Shown piece by piece: positions 38,590 to 46,042 of a stretch of DNA of 64,000 nt. The notes under the pieces were generated by a model, which saw nothing but the letters and a program-made list of their open reading frames with translations, was not told the origin of the DNA and made no database searches. Origin of the DNA: CAJCIT01 sp963771305 (GTDB taxonomy: Bacteria > Acidobacteriota > Terriglobia > Bryobacterales > Bryobacteraceae); NCBI GenBank assembly GCA_963771305.1, contig CAVYTS010000019.1, forward strand, positions 124,001 through 188,000. Direction: 5' to 3'. How positions within the stretch are numbered: position 1 is the stretch's first letter; every line of letters begins with the position of its first letter. A program made the position numbers and the translations under genes.

Positions 38590-40131
38590 CTATTTCAAAC
38601 CGAAGACGCCCACGCCCGTCTGGGTCGCCAGGTACACCTTGCCATTGGCGATAGTGGGCACGATGAACTTATTGCCGGGGCCAACATCTACATTGGAGCT
38701 ATTGTACAGTTCGCGGCTGAGATTTGCGGCATCGAAGGCCCACAGCGTGGCCGCGCTGTCGTTGCTTGCGGCCCACACGATGCCATTCGACGAACCGTTG
38801 GCGGAAATGCTTGGCGTCGCACCCGGGTACGGAAACACGTGCGATGTGGTGACGGAGCCGATTGTCAGCTTTGCATTGACGATCGGGAAAGCGCGAATTA
38901 CGTCGCCGACTGAGCCGTAGTAGACGGCACCGTTGAAATACGCCGGCGACGAAAAAACTCCTCCTGCGAGAACGCCCGGTATTTGCTGGTAAATCTTATT
39001 CTTATTTGGATCGAACTTCCCCAGGCTGCCCCGGTTGACGACGTATACCGTCTTGTCCTTGCCTGCCCCTACCGCGAGAAGACGTTTCATGCCGTTGTTG
39101 TCTGTCAAAGGGGGAAGGACTATGGCGCCGCCGGATCCCAAATCTTTATCGGCGTCCGATTCGTCGTCGGTATTGGACATGGTGAAGTAGTCCCGGACGG
39201 TCAGCGTTCCGGCCGCTGGCGAAATTTTCATAAAGCAGTTGCCGTAATCTCCGTTCGCCGGAAAGCCCTGGGCATCGAGCGTTTCGTCGAACTCTCCGTT
39301 CGCCGTCAGCAGGAAAATGTCGCCGCCGGGTCCGGCCGCCGGTCCTGCTCCGGCGCCCCAAATGGATCCCTTGTTGCCGTTGGGAGTGAGGTTGAGGACA
39401 CTAACCTGCGCCAGGGTGCCTTCGGCATAACCCATGATCCAGCCCGTGTAGGGCCGCGCGTCGCAATGCGAGGAAAACGCGATATACACATTGCCGTCGA
39501 GCAGCAGCAGAGCCGCGCGCTCTGTGTACTGGCCCGGATCGAAGATGACGAAGCCGCCCGAGCTGTTGTCTCCTGTGCCCGGATACTTCGCCTGGATATC
39601 AACCGGCCCGTTGAACTCTTCCGCGCCGGTGGTGATGTCGACCGCGTGCAGGCGCTGATGATAGACTCCCGAGGCACCCTTACTCATGGCAACCAGATAG
39701 AGAGTCCCGTGAGGCCCGACCGTCAAATCGATCGCCGGCGTCGAAGTGATGCCGATCGTCGGGGTGACCTGGCCACATCCGTGGTCGTCCGACGGAGTCT
39801 CTCCGGAAAGCGTCATCGACTTCCGCCAGAGAACCGCGCCGGAATCCGCGTCCGCCGCGTAGAGCGAGTCGTTCTCGGTGACGATGAATGCGACGTTGTG
39901 GGTGACGTCGGCGATTTTGAGGCCGGAGACGATTAGGGGTTGGGCATCCACCTTCCCGTCGGTGGCAATCAAGAACAGCGCTCCGAACGTGGATGAATTT
40001 ACGTTGGCTGTCGTGAGTATCGGTTCATTAAGATTTTGACCGGTGCGCTGCGCGTCGTTATGCCAGGTAAGCACATTCACCTGGGCGAATGCCGGTATGG
40101 TCAGTATCAGGCTGAAAAAGAATTCCTTCAT
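38590..40131 (-). CDS. Secreted PQQ-like beta-propeller protein
   Basis: The ATG at 40131 is preceded by AGGAGG, with an alternative GTG one codon earlier; the product is 513 aa. A signal peptide (FFFSLILTIPAFAQ) is followed by repeated propeller strands of the PQQ-like type (VTENDSLYAADADSGAVLWR, TPAIDLTVGPHGTLYLVAM, YFNGAVYYGSVGDVIRAFPI). No CxxCH and no recognisable PQQ-dehydrogenase catalytic Asp/Glu set was found. It is therefore more likely a structural or binding propeller than an oxidase. The gene is intact and apparently monocistronic, next to an IS110 insertion. Confidence 0.86.
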   Translation of the reverse strand: MKEFFFSLILTIPAFAQVNVLTWHNDAQRTGQNLNEPILTTANVNSSTFGALFLIATDGKVDAQPLIVSGLKIADVTHNVAFIVTENDSLYAADADSGAVLWRKSMTLSGETPSDDHGCGQVTPTIGITSTPAIDLTVGPHGTLYLVAMSKGASGVYHQRLHAVDITTGAEEFNGPVDIQAKYPGTGDNSSGGFVIFDPGQYTERAALLLLDGNVYIAFSSHCDARPYTGWIMGYAEGTLAQVSVLNLTPNGNKGSIWGAGAGPAAGPGGDIFLLTANGEFDETLDAQGFPANGDYGNCFMKISPAAGTLTVRDYFTMSNTDDESDADKDLGSGGAIVLPPLTDNNGMKRLLAVGAGKDKTVYVVNRGSLGKFDPNKNKIYQQIPGVLAGGVFSSPAYFNGAVYYGSVGDVIRAFPIVNAKLTIGSVTTSHVFPYPGATPSISANGSSNGIVWAASNDSAATLWAFDAANLSRELYNSSNVDVGPGNKFIVPTIANGKVYLATQTGVGVFGLK

Positions 40132-40316
40132 CACAATGAGCCTCCTGCTGCAAATATCGCACGGTAATTATTAGGAAATAGTACGGATTTATCTAAAGTC
40201 TGCAATCAGGGCGGATACAGACTGTGCCCAATTTTGTGATTCTATGAGAGCGCTGCAGCGGGCGCAGCGTTGGAGTACGCTACGCCCAGACGTTTGAAAG
40301 GAACGTTTGCAGCGAT

Positions 40317-41406
40317 ATGACACAGTTGATCGGTTGCGATACGCACAAGAAATACTCGGTTTTCCGGATCCAGGGCGAAAGTGGCCGGATGAGTCCGGCG
40401 ATCCGGGTCAACCATGAAGGGGGCGAGTTGGAGCGGTTCTTGAAGAGTCTAGAGCCAGGGAGTGCGGTGGCGCTGGAAGCCGGATTGAACTGGATGTGGA
40501 TGGTGGAGCAGATCGAGAAAGCGGATCTGGAGCCATACCTGACGAACCCATTGGAAGCCAAGAAGAGGATGAGCGGGGGCAACAAATTCGATTCCCGGGA
40601 TGCGGCCGGGTTGTTGATCCTGCTGCGGAGCGGGACGCTGCCGGAAGTCTGGATACCGCGCGGGGCGCGGCGGGATCTACGGGGACTGGTGCGAAGCCGG
40701 CTGGTACTGCGGCGTCACGTCAGCGGGCTGAAGTGCCGAATCGATGGTGTGCTAACGCAACACGGTCTGAAGCCGCTAGTGGAGGAAGAAGACGAGGTTG
40801 AGTATCGGGATTGGTTCACCGCGAAGGCCCTGCAAGCGCTGCTGAAGGCGATGGAGGAGCTACCGCCGGCGACACGGGAGGGATTGCGGCAGGAGTACCT
40901 GGCGATGTGGGAACTGGAACGGCGTGTCCAGAGCCAGGAAGTCGCCATTCAGACGCGACTCGAGCCGCTGGGTTGGATTCGGTTGTTGCGGACGATGCCT
41001 GGCGTGGGCTTGATTCTGGGGGCCACGATTCTGGACTGAGGTTGGCGATGTGAAGCGATTCGGGAGCGCGGAGCGGCTGGCCGCCTATGCCGGGCTGGTG
41101 CCGCAAACGCACGCTTCGGGAGGGAAGAGCTGGCGGGGGCCGACGCCGCGGGCCCGCAATCACTATTTGAAATGGGCCTTCGTGGAAGCGGCCAATGTAA
41201 TTGCGGCGCAACGGCGGCGCATGGAAAACCGGCATCCGCACGTGGTGCGGCGGTACGAACGAGTGAAAGGGAACACGAAACTGAGCGGCAAGGCGAAGGT
41301 GGCCGTGGCACGCCATCTGGCTGAGCGGTGTTGGTGGGTTCTGACCAAGAAAGAGTTTTACCGGGAGCCGACGTCGGCCTCGGTAGCTTCGTCCAATAAC
41401 GGGTAA
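40317..41406 (+). pseudogene. IS110-family transposase, split by one extra base
   Basis: The N-terminal half (40317-41039) has the DEDD RuvC-like start LIGCDTHKKYSVFRI and continues to TMPGVGLILGATILD-stop. The C-terminal half (41050-41406) has the serine-recombinase-like Transposase_20 part: RLAAYAGLVPQTHASGGKSW and RNHYLKWAFVEAANVIA. At the join (ctggacTgaggttggc, about 41037) removing one base gives ATILDEVGDVKRF, so a single insertion splits a normal roughly 360-aa protein. IS110 elements lack inverted repeats, so the ends were not set. Confidence 0.85.
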
Positions 41407-41873
41407 GCACGACGGTTAGTCTTTGCCTTGACAAGGCCGTGTTTGTGAATGCGAAACCCGGGATGAAGAAAGTTCTTGTCTCCACCAGCGAGCGAATAGG
41501 TGACTCACCGGACTGAGGCCCTCAGTTCAGAACGAAAAGCAAAGGAGGGAACGGCAAGCAGCCCGACAGCGCGAATCAGCACACAGGCTCTGAGCTCACC
41601 AGCGGGAACAAACACTACCAGCGTTGTTCGGCTCAGTAGGCAGAGGCATTTGTGTGTTCTCGGTGGCGCCTGAGGGCGCCATGAAGGCTCTAAAACTTGC
41701 CTCTTGACATCCGCGCTCTCATAGGTACCCAACCCGTGCATAGAAGGGTTACCAACGGTTGCTAGTCTGCAGCTTCCACCCAGCGTAACCCACTGTAGAC
41801 TACCAACAATTGGTAACGCTTAGCAGCCACTGTGCCCACTGCTAGGTTATTGATTCGTCGTCGTCCATTCCAG
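41407..41873. other. Non-coding stretch downstream of IS110; hairpin
   Basis: No gene is recognised in these 467 bp. A strong hairpin, TGGCGCC-tgag-GGCGCCA, lies at 41664-41681. IS110-family elements carry a non-coding end that can encode a structured bridge RNA, and part of this stretch may be that end. No T-run follows the hairpin, so it is not an obvious terminator. Confidence 0.4.
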
Positions 41874-41899
41874 TTCATTCCGTTTCATTCCAATAAAAT
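41874..41899 (+). repeat. Paired TTCATTCC repeat, left copy
   Basis: TTCATTCC occurs at 41874-41881 and again at 41884-41891, a 10-bp period, followed by AATAAAAT. The right-hand counterpart at 43879-43904 is TTCATTCCGATTCATTCC followed by AAAACAT. The two copies bracket the ISKra4 gene pair in direct orientation. Confidence 0.75.
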
Positions 41900-42039
41900 G
41901 GCGATTTCGAGAGCACAGATAAGAACTCGGGTCAACCAATTCAATAAGATGGGGCGAACATCACAAAATGGGGGACACGTGAAGCGGCTTTGTTTTTGGC
42001 CCTTTGTTCTTACGGCTAGATATGCCGAAAGATTAAGGC

Positions 42040-43934
42040 ATGGCTACTTCTGCTGAAATCCCACCTCGTGTCCGTCAACTGGCCAGCGAATTGTCTCAAC
42101 CCCAACCCATGCGTCGTGGCTCGGTCTCCGAACGCTCGATTAAGTGTGGCAAGGCGGGCTGCGCCTGCAACAAAGACCCCAACGCCCGCCACGGTCCGTA
42201 CTTCAGCCTGACTCAGGCCGTGGCAGGTCAAACGCGGTCGCGGTTTTTGACCGCCGAGCAGGCCACGGTGGCCCAGCAGCAAATTGCGGCCGGGCGTCGG
42301 TTCCGCCATCAGGTCGACACCTATTGGGAGGCCTGCGAGGAGTGGGCCAATGCCCAGATGGAGCTTCCGCCAGCGGCCTCCTCCGAGGAGGTCAAAAAAA
42401 GGGGCTCCAGACGGAGATCCAAAACGACATCGTCCAAGAAATCGAAGCGCTCTTAGGCGGCCAATCCGTCCAGAATTTGGATTTCGAAGCAGTGGAAATG
42501 GCGGCACGGCGGCAGGCTCTGCGTTTGGCCGCCCGAGCGCTGGAACAACGGCTGAACACCGATACCACCGACCATGCGGGGCCGGAACTGCCTTGCTCCT
42601 GCGGAGGGCTGGCCAAGTATCATGGCCGCCACGGCAAGACATTCGAAAGCGTCTTGGGGCCTCTGCATTTGGAGCGGGCCTACTATTACTGCAGCCAATG
42701 CCAGAGCGGGTTTTGCCCACGTGATCGCTGCCTGCGGATGGAACTGTTCTCGCTCACGCCGGGAGTGCTGCGGATGACCGGCAGCACGGCGGCATTAGTG
42801 AGCTTTCAGGAGAGCAGCAGCCTACTGCGTGAACTGGCGGGGGTTGAAGTGTGTGCGAGTCAGGTGGAACGGGCTGCCGAAGCGCTGGGCGCCGAGATTG
42901 CCGACGATGAATGCAGGAGCGTGGAGCGGATGGGCGAATGGGCTCCGACGATGTATCTGGGGATGGACGGTACGGGCGTGCCGGTGCGCAAGTCCGAAGT
43001 GGCGGGTCGTTCGGGTAAACAGTCCGACGGCTCCGCCAAGACCCGCGAGGCTAAAGTGGTCACTCTGTGGACTGCGGGATCGCGGGATGAGGAGGGCAAG
43101 CCGGTGCGGGATCCGGGATCGGTCACCTATTCGGCCGCCATTGAAAGCGCAGCCGCTCCGGACACCAGCCCGGAGCGAAGCGAGTTCGCGGAGCGCGTCC
43201 TGCGCGAATCCACGCGCCGAGGTTTCACGGATGCTCCCCGCTGCGTCGTGCTCGGCGATGGTTCTGCCTGGATTTGGAACACCGCGAAAGAACTGTTCCC
43301 CCAAGCCATTCAGATTCTCGACCGCTTTCACGCCAAAGAGCACCTCAGTCAGGTCGGCAAGGCCATCTATGGCGACAGCGAACCAGGCAAGAGATGGGTT
43401 CAACGACGCTACGATGAGCTGGATCACGGCCGCATGAAATCTCTACTGAAGGCGTTGGATCGCCAAGCACTCCAATACCAACCAGCGTTGGACTGTGCTG
43501 ACTACATCCGCAACAACCGGGAACGCATGCGGTATCCGGAGTTTCACGAACAAGCTCTCTGCACCTCCACCGGGGTCGTGGAGGCCGCCTGCAAGGTCGT
43601 GATCGGCACCCGGCTCAAACGGGCTGGCATGCACTGGACCGTAAGCGGAGCAAACGCCATCATCGCACTGCGCTGTTCCAAACTCAGCGGACGCTATGAG
43701 GATTTCTGGGAGCGACGCTCAAGAACGGCCCGCCGCGTGATCCCATTCCCTCAAATCCGATGTGCGCCCAATAAGATGAGAGCGGTCGATTGTAGCCCTG
43801 AAAAGGCTGGCGTCGGCGGTTCGATTCCGTCCCTGGCCACCACAATTTCAATAGTTTACAGACACCCCGAAAGACAGTTTCATTCCGATTCATTCCAAAA
43901 CATTTGGTCCGCTGAGATCCGCTTCGTGGAGTGA
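42040..43934 (+). CDS. ISKra4-family transposase expressed by frameshift at A7
   Basis: OrfA (42040-42456, 138 aa) is a DUF6788-like protein with KCGKAGCACNKDPNARHGPY. The main frame is -1 relative to it. From codon 118 the sequence gtcAAAAAAAgggg (A7 at 42394-42400) allows a -1 slip, giving QKKGLQTEIQNDIVQEIEAL. The ISKra4 transposase follows: CSCGGLAKYHGRHGK, then DDE signatures YLGMDGTGVPVR, VLGDGSAWIW and STGVVEAACK. The slip gives a fusion of about 630 aa. True homology ends near 43730; the last 65 codons read through a tRNA-like sequence and are probably beyond the element's natural C-terminus. Confidence 0.8.
42394..42400 (+). promoter_or_regulatory. Slippery A7 site joining the two ISKra4 frames
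   Basis: Seven A residues follow GTC in orfA codons 119-121 (AAA AAA AGG). A -1 slip moves translation into the transposase frame without a stop. A run of this kind can support ribosomal -1 frameshifting or transcriptional slippage. A short CTCC-agac-GGAG stem follows just downstream. Confidence 0.6.
43793..43842 (+). tRNA. 3' fragment of a tRNA-Phe-like gene
   Basis: Readable parts are an anticodon stem-loop TAGCC-CTGAAAA-GGCTG with anticodon GAA, variable GCGTC, T arm GGCGG-TTCGATT-CCGTC, acceptor strand CCTGGCC, then A and CCA at 43840-43842. The 5' acceptor strand (GGCCAGG) and a proper D arm are absent from the preceding about 100 bp, so this is not a functional tRNA. It could be the 3' end kept at an integration site. 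Confidence 0.65.
43879..43904 (+). repeat. Paired TTCATTCC repeat, right copy
   Basis: TTCATTCC lies at 43879-43886 and 43889-43896, with the same 10-bp period as the left copy at 41874. The two copies are 2005 bp apart and share about 22 of 25 positions. This copy begins 36 bp after the tRNA-Phe-like 3' end. Confidence 0.75.
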
Positions 43935-43970
43935 GGATGTGGCTTTGGGATTCTGCAGAGGGTTCTCGAA

Positions 43971-44010
43971 AGAAAAAAGGCCGCTTGAGTCCGAAGGGGC
44001 TTAGGCGGCC
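43971..44010 (-). terminator. Probable intrinsic terminator on the minus strand
   Basis: Read on the minus strand, GGCCGC(C)TAAG ... CAAGCGGCC forms a GC-rich stem (43979-43984 with 44005-44010, plus weaker inner pairs), followed by TTTTTT CTTT. No intact minus-strand gene ends here, so it may be a leftover of a lost gene. Confidence 0.5.
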
Positions 44011-44796
44011 CGTTACAGTTTAGACCCACCCATGCCGCCGCTGTTCTGCCCAGGCTTCTGCCCCTGACATACCGCTTACCATCTGTACACTTCGGACGCC
44101 CGATCTGACGCCTCCTTCGGCAACGCGGCCACCGCTTCTCAACTGACCGCTCCGGCGCGCCTGCGAATTGCTGCAGAACGATCAGTCCGAAAGTCTGGTT
44201 GTGAGAAGCGTTAAATCGACGCTCCCTGGTGGTCCAGAGAACCACGACGCCGTTTCGGGTCAACCTGTGCCGGATTGCAACGTGAATCCACCTCGATGAT
44301 ACGGCCCAATTGTCGTCAAAGTGCTCCTCAGCTTTCCCGCAACGCCGTTTTTTCTACCGCGACAGACCTGGGTGGATCACCGCCGCGAGGACCGCAGGGT
44401 CCTCTCGCATGTACAGATTCTCGAATTCTTCGGCTGGCTTCGTACAGGCGCGGTCAGCGGATGGCAGCGTGACGAATCCCCAGTGGATATGGGGCCGTCC
44501 CCAGGGTCCACATGGTCCGCAATCTGGTTTGCTCGACGGGCCAGTCCTTCAAGTACGCGAATGGAATCTCCCATAACGCCGCCGACTCGAACCGATGCAT
44601 TGGGTCGGGGTGGAGCGCACCGCAGACGTAGCTTCTATCCGATCCCACGGCAACGAGCAGGACCGCGGTTAAGCCGTTACACGTCAAGTTGACGTGACCG
44701 CGCCTTCATCGGACCGATGGCCGAAAGACACCTAAAAGGCGAACATTCCCCGAGTGCCGGACAATCCACCAACTGGCCCAGATAAACACTTCGCCG
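44011..44796. other. Gene-free region with a possible decayed minus-strand gene
   Basis: No intact gene is present. Minus-strand pieces read like coding sequence: HRFESAALWEIPFAYLKDWP around 44560, and after a frame change TKPAEEFENLYMREDPAVLA ending PGLSR-stop near 44355. No family is recognised. The rest of this 786-bp stretch shows nothing. Confidence 0.35.
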
Positions 44797-45717
44797 TTAC
44801 TCAGTCCCTAACCGACTCGGCATTCCGCCAAAGTGCGTACGTTCCTTTAAATACACCGATGTTGGTCCCAGGTTTCCCGGAAAACGCAACGCGTATTCAA
44901 CCGGTGTACATTCCAACACTTCACCTGGGGCCTCATAGTGGCCTGGGAGCTTGGCACGAACAGTAAGATCGGCACCGCGCTCCACCAACAATTGCACGAG
45001 CGGCAGCCCAGCGTCGGCCCGCTGTGTCGCTGCATGGAAGATAGGCGTTTGCCCGCCTATTCCGGTCTCATCCACCGTCGCTGTCGCATTGACGTCAGCA
45101 CCGCGATCCAAAAGGAGCCGGGCAGCATGAATAGTTTGGAACTCGGCGGCCACGTGTAGCAGCGTTCCACCTCGCAAGGTAAGCATACGTGCTGCCGTCG
45201 TGCCGAAATCAAGATCGGAAAATCGTTGATGGAGCAGATCTGGATTGGCATCCAGCAGTTCGGCCAATTCTGTTATGCTTCCGCGAACGACCGCTAATAC
45301 CGCCGGCGACTCATGTGTGGATTTCCCGCCGGCCCGAAGCAAGATCTCTATGCAAGCATTGAGCAGGTCGGGATCACGGACATAGGTGCCCAACAAATAG
45401 TCAAGAGCCGTACCTGGGTGTGGAATCCCGCGAGCCTTCCATGCTGTTCTGGTACCGCAATTCGGGTCCGCACCACGATCCAACAGCCATTTCAAGCTGA
45501 CTGAGCTTAGCGTCTCACAGGCGGCAAAGAGGATGGGGTAGTCGCCATGCCAGGCTGCGTTGACGTCTGCTCCATAAGCGACGAGCAATTCCATCATTGG
45601 TATTCGCTCGCCGGAAAGTGCGGCGCGCATCAGCGGAGCATTTCCCCCTTGATGAACGTCCGACCCAGCCTCAATCATCCACTTTGCCATGGCCAAACGC
45701 GTTTGGTCTGGCCGCAT
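44797..45717 (-). CDS. Ankyrin-repeat protein
   Basis: From the ATG at 45717 (MRPDQTRLAMAKWMIEAGSD) the 306-aa protein consists of ankyrin repeats: APLMRAALSGERIPMMELLV-AYGADVNAAW, LKWLLDRGADPN, GGTLLHVAAEFQTIHAARLL-LDRGADVN and TPIFHAATQRADAGLPLVQL. Coding-like sequence (LPLDYAKDGPLTWVAECRVP) continues about 45 codons upstream without a start codon, so the 5' end may be longer, frameshifted or lost. The open frame beyond 46043 is a shadow over the divergent kinase. Ankyrin proteins bind other proteins; the partner is unknown. Confidence 0.75.
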   Translation of the reverse strand: MRPDQTRLAMAKWMIEAGSDVHQGGNAPLMRAALSGERIPMMELLVAYGADVNAAWHGDYPILFAACETLSSVSLKWLLDRGADPNCGTRTAWKARGIPHPGTALDYLLGTYVRDPDLLNACIEILLRAGGKSTHESPAVLAVVRGSITELAELLDANPDLLHQRFSDLDFGTTAARMLTLRGGTLLHVAAEFQTIHAARLLLDRGADVNATATVDETGIGGQTPIFHAATQRADAGLPLVQLLVERGADLTVRAKLPGHYEAPGEVLECTPVEYALRFPGNLGPTSVYLKERTHFGGMPSRLGTE

Positions 45718-46042
45718 GTACGGCACTCTACACTCCGCAACCCAGGTAAGCGGCCCGTCCTTGGCGTAGTCTAGCGGTAGTATGCTGTCCGAATAGCAAA
45801 CCCAGGCGCCAACGTAGCGACCTATGGAACGCCAACCGATTTTTAATTTCGTGCAGTTTGTCCTTTCAAACTGCCCCCTGTTCACTGAGGCGTGAGATGA
45901 GCGCCGAAACAGCAAACCGGCGCACGAAAGACTTGAATGAATAAGGCCGCCCCTTGGGCTTATCTCTTGTGCTTCTCTTGGACCGTGTTGCGGGATTGGA
46001 GGCTGGCAAAGGTTTGCCTTTTGCGAGTGATGAGCAAGGGGA

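Noticed and set aside
38983..39936. Plus-strand open frame of 317 codons
   Set aside because: It is antisense to the PQQ-propeller gene and Arg/Val-rich without any motif.
43684..43893. Minus-strand frame containing TESNRRRQPFQG
   Set aside because: It is an antisense translation of the tRNA-like 3' end, a common spurious protein; not a gene.
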